From an uncultured Butyricicoccus sp. (GTDB taxonomy: Bacteria > Bacillota > Clostridia > Oscillospirales > Butyricicoccaceae): a DNA stretch of 51,479 nt. Of this stretch, positions 1 to 7,411 are shown piece by piece. The notes beneath the pieces are model-generated. The model saw only the letters and a program-made list of their open reading frames with translations. It made no database searches and was not told the origin of the DNA. Location: assembly GCA_944384655.1 (NCBI GenBank), contig CALWUF010000038.1, forward strand, positions 1 through 51,479, written 5' to 3'. The translations under genes and the position numbers were made by a program. The stretch's first letter is position 1; the number at the start of each line of letters is the position of its first letter.

Positions 1-330
1 TAGGATACGCAGACTGGACTTCAGGCGTCCAGCGCTGGGCTGATCCCGCAGCTTTTCACTTCTCGGTCTGCGTGGAATATTAGAAAGCGGTTTTCGGCAG
101 TTTAGGTATTGCAGTATGCCTTTGCTGTTTTCGGGCATAGAAAACCGCAACTCTTTTCAAGCTGCGGTATGACAATATGCAGAAAGGGACGCTATCGTTT
201 GGTAACGCCCCTTTTGCTTGGTTATTCAGTTGTAGCCTGTTTGCCCGCCGTTCATAAACGCGATGATTTAGGGCTTTTTGCTTGTTTTCTTATCTCACCG
301 CACTTAACGCTGCGGGATTTTTCGATTTTT
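1..330 (+). ncRNA. Candidate structured RNA, unassigned family
   Basis: No convincing protein is encoded here, but the plus strand folds strongly. There is a perfect 8-bp stem 7-14/66-73 (ACGCAGAC with GTCTGCGT) enclosing hairpins 15-19/27-31 and 34-39/46-52. A perfect 9-bp stem joins 87-95 to 140-148 (GCGGTTTTC with GAAAACCGC). A long hairpin at 179-191/206-217 has one mismatch and one bulge. The segment 144-149 could instead pair with 163-168, which would compete with the 9-bp stem. The region ends in a plus-strand terminator at 298-322. I do not recognise the family. The 5' end may lie outside the window. Confidence 0.4.
298..322 (+). terminator. Intrinsic terminator of the candidate RNA
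   Basis: The hairpin CCGCA-N8-TGCGG is followed directly by GGATTTTT and further T-rich sequence on the plus strand. The minus-strand side has no T-run, so it serves plus-strand transcription and lies just past the stop of the convergent hydrolase gene. Confidence 0.5.
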
Positions 331-850
331 ACCTTCCAACCACCTCAATGTGGCACATCTCCATGGCGCGCAAAGCGGTTTCATGACTCTCCGGCGTGAC
401 GCCTGCACAGCATGAGGCATCTACACAGATCGGAACCTCAGGCAAAAACGCCTTCAATAACAACGCATTCGAAATGATACAGATATCCGTACACAGACCG
501 ACCAATGTGATGCTGTCGATGGTATGATCGGAATGATATTTTACCAACAACTGCGCCAGTTCTGTGCTGCCAAAGGTCGGTTTGTCAATCGGTTTGCGTG
601 AGATCAACGCGGCAATATCGGGATGCAGTTGCCAACCGTCTGTTCCCTGCACACAGTGCAGAACGGGAAGTTTTTTCCCCTCTGCTGTTTGCAGATAATT
701 TTTTCCATGTGTGTCGCGCGTGGCGATCACGCGACCGTCAAAATTTTCGATTTTTTCCACAACGCGCGGGACAATATCCTGCGCTTCTTTTGTACCTAAC
801 GCACCGTCAATAAAATCCTTCTGCATATCTATAACAACCAATACATGCAT
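329..850 (-). CDS. Isochorismatase-family cysteine hydrolase (nicotinamidase-like)
   Basis: The product is a 173-residue cytosolic hydrolase of the isochorismatase/nicotinamidase superfamily, which cleaves amides or related bonds through a Cys-Asp-Lys triad. The N-terminal VVIDMQKDF carries the Asp, PTFGS sits in the lysine region (the nearby Lys precedes it), and GLCTDICI carries the nucleophilic Cys. The length fits the family. The ATG at 850 is preferred because GAGG lies about 8 nt upstream, whereas the GTG at 859 overlaps that ribosome binding site. It lies 79 nt downstream of the M42 peptidase genes on the same strand and may be cotranscribed. Nicotinamide salvage is plausible, but the substrate cannot be read from sequence. 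Confidence 0.85.
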   Translation of the reverse strand: MHVLVVIDMQKDFIDGALGTKEAQDIVPRVVEKIENFDGRVIATRDTHGKNYLQTAEGKKLPVLHCVQGTDGWQLHPDIAALISRKPIDKPTFGSTELAQLLVKYHSDHTIDSITLVGLCTDICIISNALLLKAFLPEVPICVDASCCAGVTPESHETALRAMEMCHIEVVGR

Positions 851-929
851 ATACCGCACCTCTTTTCTGTTTGATTATTACCAATCTATCACAACTTATT
901 AAACTTTCTCAAAGACAAAACATAAAATT

Positions 930-1949
930 TTATTTTTCAAAGCCTTCCCTGACGGCATAAGCAATCAGCGCAGCCGCATTCCGGATATCTGTCATGCTCG
1001 CCATCTCATTCGGAGAATGGATATACCGTGTCGGAATGCTGACCGCCCCTGCTTTGACACCGCCTGCCGTGCGCTGAATGACGCCAGTATCCGTGCCGCC
1101 AAACTCCATAATCTCCCGCTGAACCGGAATTCCAGCTTGTTTTGCCGCGCGATACAATGCACGCTTTACACTGTCGTCACAAATGACAGAGCGGTCCATC
1201 ACCTTAATTGCAGGACCTTCACCCAATCGGACTGCCATCGGATATTTTCGCTCCGGCGTATCGCCCGTATCTGTGACATCAACAGCAATTGCATAATCCG
1301 GCTGAATGGCAAAAGCTGCCGTCTGTGCGCCGCGCAAGCCAACTTCTTCCTGCGCTGTGAACGCAACATAAAGATCGCAATCCGTTTCTTTTATCTGCGC
1401 CATTGCAGCGATCAGTATCAAACAACCGATGCGGTTGTCCAGATATGGTCCGCAAAGAATATCGCCTTGTACAAATGGTTCACCGTCAAACACAGCGAAA
1501 TCACCGACCTGAACGCAGGTTTCTGCCTGCGCTTTGTCCTTCGCGCCGATATCGAGAAACAGATTATCAAAACCAAGGTTTTTATATTCTGTCTTTTCCT
1601 CGAACGAAATGACGCCACGTGTACCGTTGGCAAAGCGAACTCGGCAATTGATCAAATCACCGAGCATCAGTCCACCGATCTGTGCAAAGCGTGCAAAGCC
1701 GTTGTCATCAATATGGGTCACGACAATGCCGATGGAATCCATATGTGCAGCCAGCAAGACTTTTTTCCCTTTGCCAGGATGATGATAAATCAAATTGTTC
1801 ATTGCATCCACACGATGGTGCCAATCTGCGACATGGACAACGGTATCTGCAATCATTTCCGTAATTGCCTGCGCAATGCCGTGTTCCCGTCCAGACGGTC
1901 CAAACGTCATTGACAGTGTGCGGAATGCTTGAAAAATATCAAAATTCAT
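930..1949 (-). CDS. M42 family metallopeptidase (third of three tandem copies)
   Basis: The product is a 339-residue cytosolic dinuclear-metal aminopeptidase of family M42 (FrvX/glutamyl-aminopeptidase/TET type), which trims peptides. Expected metal-binding segments are all present in order: LAAHMDSIG, LDNRIGC, AQEEVGLRG (catalytic and ligand Glu), AVDVTDTGD, and the C-terminal RYIHSPNEM. The ATG at 1949 has GGGGGAGG 6 nt upstream. The gene overlaps the preceding M42 gene by 11 bp, so translation is probably coupled. It is the last of three M42 genes in one operon. Family enzymes usually assemble as dodecameric tetrahedra. The label endoglucanase M seen for relatives is historical. Confidence 0.9.
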   Translation of the reverse strand: MNFDIFQAFRTLSMTFGPSGREHGIAQAITEMIADTVVHVADWHHRVDAMNNLIYHHPGKGKKVLLAAHMDSIGIVVTHIDDNGFARFAQIGGLMLGDLINCRVRFANGTRGVISFEEKTEYKNLGFDNLFLDIGAKDKAQAETCVQVGDFAVFDGEPFVQGDILCGPYLDNRIGCLILIAAMAQIKETDCDLYVAFTAQEEVGLRGAQTAAFAIQPDYAIAVDVTDTGDTPERKYPMAVRLGEGPAIKVMDRSVICDDSVKRALYRAAKQAGIPVQREIMEFGGTDTGVIQRTAGGVKAGAVSIPTRYIHSPNEMASMTDIRNAAALIAYAVREGFEK

Positions 1950-2967
1950 GGTTATCCTCCCCCATATATTCCAGAAAACAACGGCTGAGCGCCAGCATAC
2001 CATTCATATCGTCCATTGCTGCCACGCAGGAAGGCGAATGAATATAGCGCACCGGAGCGGCGAGAGTACCTGTTATCACGCCATCACGTGTCAAATGAAT
2101 GCGACCAGCATCTGTGCCGCCTGCAATGCGGTGCTTGGTCTGCCATGGAATGTCATTTTGTTCCGCAAGCCTGCGCAGTGTTTCAAACATACCCTGATTG
2201 TAAATTGTCGCGCGATCCATAAATGGAATAACAACACCGTGACGCAGCGCACAAACCTGTTTTGCTCCATCCACTTCCGCCAGATCGGCAGCAGTCGTAC
2301 CTTCCAGCACAAGGCAAATATCCGGGTTCAGTTCAAAAGCTGCACACCGTGCACCGCGCAGACCGACTTCTTCCTGTACGGAGAACACAAACCAGGTATC
2401 CACCGCGGGCTGTTCAAGGAGCAGTGTCAACATAACCGCACAGCCCACACGGTCGTCAATCGCTTTTGCTTTGAACAGACCGTCGCCAAATGATACGCAA
2501 TCAGAATCAAAGACGCCATACGTGCCGAGTGGCACACGCCTTGCCGCCGATTTTTTATCTGATGCACCGATATCAATATACAAATCTTTTGTTTTGGGCA
2601 TGAGTTTGCGTTCTTCCCGTGTGGTCAAATGCACTGCCTTGATACCCACCACGCCGCGCACTTCACCGAACAACACACGCCGTCCAATGACAACACGCGG
2701 ATCAACGCCGCCGACAAAGCCAAATTTCACACAACCATCCTCTGTATAACCTTTACAAATGACACCGACTTCGTCCATATGTGCGGCAAGCATGATCCTC
2801 TTATCACAGGATTTTTTACCCTTGCGAAACACCATCAAGTTTCCTATACTGTCTTCACGGATCTCATCCGCGACTGGCTCCGCCTGTGCGCGGATATAAT
2901 CGCGCACTGCATCTTCACAGCCGGATGTACCGGGTAAACTGCACAGTTTTCGCAACACATCCATCAT
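1939..2967 (-). CDS. M42 family metallopeptidase (second of three tandem copies)
   Basis: This 342-residue M42 aminopeptidase paralogue has MLAAHMDEVG, IDDRVGC, VQEEVGLRGA and RYIHSPSC, which match the metal and catalytic sites. At the position where the first paralogue has DVTDTGD it has VLEGTTAAD, so the fourth metal ligand appears to be Glu instead of Asp. That variant occurs in part of the family and may shift substrate preference. The start ATG overlaps the stop of the upstream M42 gene in an ATGA junction and has GGAGG about 10 nt upstream. Middle gene of the three-gene peptidase operon. Confidence 0.9.
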   Translation of the reverse strand: MMDVLRKLCSLPGTSGCEDAVRDYIRAQAEPVADEIREDSIGNLMVFRKGKKSCDKRIMLAAHMDEVGVICKGYTEDGCVKFGFVGGVDPRVVIGRRVLFGEVRGVVGIKAVHLTTREERKLMPKTKDLYIDIGASDKKSAARRVPLGTYGVFDSDCVSFGDGLFKAKAIDDRVGCAVMLTLLLEQPAVDTWFVFSVQEEVGLRGARCAAFELNPDICLVLEGTTAADLAEVDGAKQVCALRHGVVIPFMDRATIYNQGMFETLRRLAEQNDIPWQTKHRIAGGTDAGRIHLTRDGVITGTLAAPVRYIHSPSCVAAMDDMNGMLALSRCFLEYMGEDNHEF

Positions 2968-3992
2968 ATCCGTGCCACCTCCCCGGTAAATTCACCCAAA
3001 AATGTTGCAATCAATTGACTCACTGCCTCGACATCTGAAAGCTGGATGGTTTCAATCGGCGTATGCATGTATTTGAGCGGGATGGAAAGCAAGCCCATGG
3101 CAATGCCACTGCGTACAACCTGCATTTCCCATGCATTTGTGCCTGTATTGCCCTCCATCACTTCGATTTGATGCGGGATTTCCTGTGCACGCGCCGCGCG
3201 CAACAATGCATGGGTCAACCCTCGATGCAAATTCGGTCCCATACCAATCAGAACACCTCCGCCAAATTCAAATGCCTCATCTGAACCGCTGTCCGGAGTT
3301 TTTGCATGACTCACATCGACCGCAATCCCATACTCCGGTCTGACGCGATATGCCGCTGTGAGCGCACCCAGTGAATCAGTTTCCTCATGTACCGAACCGC
3401 ATACGACAACATTGACTGACAAGTCTGTATGCTGTAATCTGCGCATAGCGTCCACAATCGCAATAAATCCTGCACGGTCATCCAAACATTTGCCCGTGAG
3501 TTGTCCTTGTGTCAGCGCATAGGGCGGCTGTGCAAACACAACCGGCGTACCAATCGGAATGACACCCGCTGCATCCAATAATCCTGTATCGATCAACATT
3601 TCACGCATCGGAACGGCATGATTCTCTTCTCCTGCCTTCAGTAAATGCGGCGGCATGCATGCAATCACACCATACCGCGGTGTTTCGGTCAAAATAGTGA
3701 CTTCTGCACCGAGCAACATGCGCGGGTCGATCCCACCTATCTGCGTGAAGCGCAAAAAACCTCCTTTCAACACATCTGTAACCATAAAACCGATCTGATC
3801 CAGATGTGCATCCAATAAAACCGTCTTTGCATCCGGTCTGTCACAGTATTTCCACCCGAGTACATTGCCGCAACGGTCAATTTCCGTGTGGTCACAATAC
3901 GGCGACAGCAATTCACGCGCAACAGCAGCGGCATTGCCTTCAAATCCAGTCACGCCGTCTGCACTGCAAAGCCGTGTCAGCATACCTTTCAC
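2964..3992 (-). CDS. M42 family metallopeptidase (first of three tandem copies)
   Basis: This is the first gene of the peptidase operon and encodes a 342-residue M42 aminopeptidase. Motifs are VLLDAHLDQIG, LDDRAG, VHEETDSLGA, AVDVSHAKTPD and KYMHTPIE, covering the five metal ligands and the catalytic Glu. The most likely start is the GTG at 3992, because AGGAGG lies exactly 7 nt upstream and the resulting length equals that of the second paralogue. The in-frame ATG further upstream at 4127 has no such signal. Sequence differences among the three paralogues around the active site suggest different peptide specificities, as with the different TET peptidases of archaea. Confidence 0.88.
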   Translation of the reverse strand: MKGMLTRLCSADGVTGFEGNAAAVARELLSPYCDHTEIDRCGNVLGWKYCDRPDAKTVLLDAHLDQIGFMVTDVLKGGFLRFTQIGGIDPRMLLGAEVTILTETPRYGVIACMPPHLLKAGEENHAVPMREMLIDTGLLDAAGVIPIGTPVVFAQPPYALTQGQLTGKCLDDRAGFIAIVDAMRRLQHTDLSVNVVVCGSVHEETDSLGALTAAYRVRPEYGIAVDVSHAKTPDSGSDEAFEFGGGVLIGMGPNLHRGLTHALLRAARAQEIPHQIEVMEGNTGTNAWEMQVVRSGIAMGLLSIPLKYMHTPIETIQLSDVEAVSQLIATFLGEFTGEVARI

Positions 3993-4029
3993 AAGTTTTC
4001 CTCCTGTCTGAAACAAATTGCCTGATTCT

Positions 4030-4058
4030 ATTATACGCGTCCACACGCATTTGTACAA
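4030..4058 (-). promoter_or_regulatory. Putative promoter of the M42 operon
   Basis: On the minus strand TTGTAC and TATAAT are separated by 17 bp, 38 bp upstream of the GTG start of the first M42 gene. The -10 is consensus; the -35 keeps only TTG and one more match. Confidence 0.45.
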
Positions 4059-4099
4059 GCAGATTGCGATTTGACGCGAAATATGATACACTTTTTTGT

Positions 4100-4987
4100 A
4101 TGATACGAACAAAGATACAATATACAATTTCCGCGCAGGAGGAAGGGCGCACGGTCGAACGCTTCCTGCGGGCGCAGGGCTTTTCCCGCCACCTGCTCAT
4201 TCAAACCAAATATACAGAAAATGGATTGCTTCTGGATGGTATGCCAGTTCACACCAATGTCAAACTGCGTGCCGGGCAATGCCTGTCTGCCGCCATTGTC
4301 AACGGCAAACAAAACGAATCCATGCAACCCGTGAAACTGCCATTGTCCATCGTCTATGAAGATGAAGATATCGTGGTGATCGACAAACCTGCCGGTATGC
4401 CCGTTCATCCGTCACAGGGACATTATGATGACACAGCATCCAATGCACTTGCCTATTATTTTGCACAGCAAAATGAACCGTTTGTCGCGCGCTCCGTCGG
4501 ACGGCTTGACCGGGATACTTCCGGGCTTGTCCTGTTTGCACGGCATGAGCTGTCTGCCTGCATCCTTGCCGCGCAAATGCGCCGCCGCGAAATCCACCGT
4601 GAATACCGTGCAATCTGTACCGGCATCCTGCCGGAATGCGGCGTGATTGACGCGCCGATTGCGCGTGCGCACAGCAGTACCATTGAACGCATTGTCGATA
4701 TGGAACGCGGCGACCCTGCCATCACACAATACACCCGGCTTACTGTCAAAAATGGTTTCTCTCTCGCTTCTGTCCGGTTGGAAACCGGACGCACACATCA
4801 GATCCGCGTCCATATGAAACACATTGGACATCCGCTGCCCGGCGATTTTTTATATAATCCTGAGTACAGCATGATTCACCGTCAGGCGCTGCATTCATAC
4901 TGTCTTGCCTTCCGTCACCCGATTACCGGACATCAGATGGAATTTATCGCGCCTATTCCACAGGATATGCTGCATATTTTTGCATAG
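4100..4987 (+). CDS. RluA-family pseudouridine synthase
   Basis: The product is a 295-residue enzyme converting uridine to pseudouridine in rRNA or tRNA. An N-terminal S4-like segment (about residues 5-70) precedes the catalytic domain. The motif GRLDRDTSGLVLF holds the catalytic Asp, EYRAICTG and LETGRTHQIRVHM are further RluA-family blocks, and VIDKPAGMPVHPS is the typical domain entry. The family position of the first residues favours the ATG at 4100, but no Shine-Dalgarno sequence precedes it, which is unusual here. The gene is divergent from the M42 operon and is followed by a strong hairpin terminator. The exact RNA target (RluC/RluD-like or YjbO-like) is not determinable. Confidence 0.9.
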   Translation: MIRTKIQYTISAQEEGRTVERFLRAQGFSRHLLIQTKYTENGLLLDGMPVHTNVKLRAGQCLSAAIVNGKQNESMQPVKLPLSIVYEDEDIVVIDKPAGMPVHPSQGHYDDTASNALAYYFAQQNEPFVARSVGRLDRDTSGLVLFARHELSACILAAQMRRREIHREYRAICTGILPECGVIDAPIARAHSSTIERIVDMERGDPAITQYTRLTVKNGFSLASVRLETGRTHQIRVHMKHIGHPLPGDFLYNPEYSMIHRQALHSYCLAFRHPITGHQMEFIAPIPQDMLHIFA

Positions 4988-5052
4988 AAATGGGTGTGGA
5001 AGATTGTCTGCACAAACTGGTATCCACTTCCGCTGGCATTCTGAACACGAAG

Positions 5053-5090
5053 AAAGGACGAACACTGATGAGATCAGCGTTCGTCCTTTT
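5053..5090. terminator. Bidirectional intrinsic terminator
   Basis: A near-perfect 17-bp stem (AAAGGACGAACACTGAT with ATCAGCGTTCGTCCTTT) has a 3-nt loop and short T/A tracts on both sides. It separates the convergent pseudouridine synthase and DUF1846 genes. Confidence 0.85.
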
Positions 5091-5135
5091 TATGCTGTAG
5101 CTCGTCAAATTTTCGCACATAAACAGCGCTTCCAT

Positions 5136-6542
5136 TTACCGCTTATGATACTTTCTGTCTTCCTGCTCGTATTTCGGCTCGCAAGTTAAAAGGATTCCCA
5201 GCTTTTTGAAGACCTGTTCGTCCACCGAAGAAAGTAAAACAGTGGAATGTGCCTGACAGCCCCTCAGCTTCGGCAACTGATCCATGGCCAATTTGGCAAC
5301 CGGATTGTGCGCTGCCGAGGATGAAAGCGCAATCAAGATCTCATCTGTATGCAATCTTGGGTTGCGGCTGCCGAGATAATCGGTCTTTAACCGCTGAATC
5401 GGTTCGATCGCATCCGGTGAAACGAGCTTTATTTCATCATCGATTTGCGCCAATGTCTTAAGCGCATTGAGCAATGCTGCCGCAGATGCACCCAGAAGAT
5501 CGCTCGTTCGTCCTGTGACAAGGATACCGTCATCCAGTTCGATCGCAGCCGCCGGCTGTCCATTGGTTTCCGCTTCTTTTTTCAATGCCGCATCGACAAC
5601 AAATCGATCTTTGATGCCAACGCCAGCCTGCTTCATCAGCAATTCCAACTTAAAACGATCATCGCGGGAAGCACCGTCTTTTCTGTGTTCACACAGACAG
5701 TTAAAATATCTGCGAATAATCTCCTGTCCGGATGCCCAACGGCAAGCTGCGTCGTCAATGATACACTTTCCCGCCATGTTGACACCCATATCTGTAGGTG
5801 AACGATATGGGCTTTTTCCTGCAATCAACTCAAACATCGCGTTGACAACCGGAAAAATTTCAATATCACGGTTATAATTTACTGTTGTAACGCCATAAGC
5901 CTCCAGATGGAACGGGTCAATCATATTGACATCATTCAGATCCGCTGTCGCAGCCTCATAGGCAAGATTAACCGGGTGTTTGAGCGGAATATTCCAGATC
6001 GGAAATGTCTCAAATTTTGCATAGCCTGCCTGAATACCTCGCTTGTGTTCATGATACAACTGCGAGAGGCAGGTTGCCATTTTGCCGCTGCCCGGACCTG
6101 GCGCCGTAATGACAACCAAAGGGCGTTGGGTTTCAATGTATTCATTCCTTCCATAGCCCTCGTCACTGACAATGTGGTTCACATCGCTGGGATATCCTGG
6201 AATCTTATAATGACGGTATGAGCGAATCCCCATACTTTCCAACCGCTTTTGAAACAATTCAGCAGACGCTTGTCCGGCAAACTTCGTCAGACAGACGCTT
6301 CCTACAAACAGTCCGACCTCCTGAAAGACATCAATCAACCGTAACACATCGAGATCATAGGTAATCCCATAATCACCGCGCACCTTGTTTTCCTCAATAT
6401 CTTCCGCACTGATGGCAATAACAATCTCCGCCTGATCCTTTAATTGCAGCAGCATTTGCAGCTTGGAATCCGGCTCAAATCCCGGCAGCACGCGCGATGC
6501 ATGATAATCATCGAACAATTTGCCACCAAACTCCAAATACAA
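5136..6542 (-). CDS. DUF1846 domain-containing protein
   Basis: The product is a cytosolic protein of the DUF1846 family, roughly 500 residues in Firmicutes, with unknown biochemical role. Typical blocks are YLEFGGKLFDDYHASRVLPG, VITAPGPGSGKMATC (phosphate-binding-like glycine loop), GYAKFETFPIWN, NMIDPFHLEAYG and LGSRNPRLHTDEIL. The TTG at 6542 is the first canonical start in the frame, but it has no good ribosome binding site. The frame stays open and homologous upstream, reading IGFDNEKYLKLQ just before it, back to about 6620, with AGGAGG at 6635-6640. The real start is therefore probably a non-canonical codon between 6620 and 6632. The family assignment is firm; the start is not. Confidence 0.88.
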   Translation of the reverse strand: MYLEFGGKLFDDYHASRVLPGFEPDSKLQMLLQLKDQAEIVIAISAEDIEENKVRGDYGITYDLDVLRLIDVFQEVGLFVGSVCLTKFAGQASAELFQKRLESMGIRSYRHYKIPGYPSDVNHIVSDEGYGRNEYIETQRPLVVITAPGPGSGKMATCLSQLYHEHKRGIQAGYAKFETFPIWNIPLKHPVNLAYEAATADLNDVNMIDPFHLEAYGVTTVNYNRDIEIFPVVNAMFELIAGKSPYRSPTDMGVNMAGKCIIDDAACRWASGQEIIRRYFNCLCEHRKDGASRDDRFKLELLMKQAGVGIKDRFVVDAALKKEAETNGQPAAAIELDDGILVTGRTSDLLGASAAALLNALKTLAQIDDEIKLVSPDAIEPIQRLKTDYLGSRNPRLHTDEILIALSSSAAHNPVAKLAMDQLPKLRGCQAHSTVLLSSVDEQVFKKLGILLTCEPKYEQEDRKYHKR

Positions 6543-6821
6543 TTTGTTTCCAAACTGAGCAATTCTATCCCGAATATGCTGAGACTGGAGTTTCAGATAT
6601 TTTTCATTATCAAATCCGATCGTAACGGGAATCTCCTCCTTTTCTTATTTATATCTCATGCGTTTGTTCATTTTCATGCGTCTGACAGCGAAGACGAACG
6701 TTTCTCAAACACAAACAAGATCAGTATACCACAAAAACCGAGCAGATTCACGCTCTGAACTTATTTTTTCATTCAGAATAAAAAATTTTTTTCCATTTTT
6801 CTCCTGTCATATCGATAAAAT

Positions 6822-6839
6822 ATGTATCAATTGATACAT
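6822..6839. promoter_or_regulatory. Perfect 18-bp palindrome upstream of marR-type gene
   Basis: ATGTATCAATTGATACAT is perfectly self-complementary and lies 22 bp upstream of the -35 box of the MarR gene promoter. It differs in sequence from the TGTAG dyads nearer the gene, so it may bind another regulator or serve the divergent DUF1846 gene. Confidence 0.5.
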
Positions 6840-6860
6840 GAAAAAGTTATGTCAAATGCA

Positions 6861-6889
6861 TTGACAATGCGAATATCCCCTGCTATAAT
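6861..6889 (+). promoter_or_regulatory. Consensus sigma-A promoter of the marR/ABC operon
   Basis: TTGACA and TATAAT match the consensus perfectly with a 17-bp spacer. Transcription should start near 6896, inside the adjacent dyad. Confidence 0.85.
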
Positions 6890-6890
6890 A

Positions 6891-6904
6891 TGTAGCATAC
6901 TACA
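6891..6904. promoter_or_regulatory. Putative MarR operator 1
   Basis: TGTAGCATACTACA is an inverted repeat of TGTAG/CTACA that overlaps the predicted transcription start. A near-identical dyad precedes the ABC exporter genes, which fits autorepression by the encoded MarR protein. Confidence 0.65.
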
Positions 6905-6923
6905 GTTATAGGGAGGCGGCGGC

Positions 6924-7358
6924 TTGAAAAACAGAGATATTGGATATCTAATCAAAGCTGTCAATGACAAATTGAAAGCAAAAGGGGATGCACATCTGAA
7001 AAAACATCATTTAACTTTCTCTCAAATCCGTGTATTGGCATTTTTAAACAACTGCGGAGGGCAAGCGACGCAAAAAGAAATTGAAGCGTTCTTAAATGTC
7101 TCCCACCCTACAGTCGTTGGAATTGTAACCCGGATGGAGCAAAACGGTCATGTTATCAGTTGGAAAGACGCCAAAGACAGGCGAAATAAAATTGTACAAA
7201 TGACTGATCAGTCAATTTCCATCAGTCGGGATATCGAAAACCGGGTGCGTGCCGATGAACAAATCATGTTACAATCGTTGTCTCAGGAAGATATCCAAAC
7301 ATTCATAAGATGTCTGAATACAGTTTATGACAACCTGGAACAATATGAGCCGGAATAA
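6924..7358 (+). CDS. MarR-family transcriptional regulator
   Basis: This 144-residue winged-helix protein is likely a dimeric repressor of the exporter genes that follow. Residues about 30-95 form the winged helix (LTFSQIRVLAFLNN, then ATQKEIEAFLNVSHPTVVGI as recognition region, then wing residues DAKDRRNKIV, the DxRxxxxxLT-like block). The TTG start at 6924 is chosen because GGGAGG lies 7 nt upstream. The gene has a perfect consensus promoter with a dyad at the start site, and a second dyad lies between it and the first exporter gene, 53 bp downstream. Regulation by a drug or lipophilic ligand is typical of the family. Confidence 0.92.
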   Translation: MKNRDIGYLIKAVNDKLKAKGDAHLKKHHLTFSQIRVLAFLNNCGGQATQKEIEAFLNVSHPTVVGIVTRMEQNGHVISWKDAKDRRNKIVQMTDQSISISRDIENRVRADEQIMLQSLSQEDIQTFIRCLNTVYDNLEQYEPE

Positions 7359-7382
7359 CTCCGGCTTTCACTGAACCGAAAA

Positions 7383-7396
7383 TGTAGCGTGCTACA
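7383..7396. promoter_or_regulatory. Putative MarR operator 2
   Basis: TGTAGCGTGCTACA has 6-bp arms (TGTAGC/GCTACA). It sits between the MarR stop codon and the exporter ribosome binding site, and matches the dyad at 6891-6904 in 12 of 14 positions. Confidence 0.6.
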
Positions 7397-7411
7397 TAAA
7401 GGAGGATTTTT

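Noticed and set aside
109..399. 96-codon frame within the structured 5' region
   Set aside because: There is no ribosome binding site, it crosses the terminator and runs into the hydrolase gene on the other strand.
1017..1913. Long plus-strand open frame opposite the M42 gene
   Set aside because: It is antisense to a clear metallopeptidase, has no ribosome binding site, is Cys- and His-rich in a way typical of reverse-frame translation, and resembles no family.
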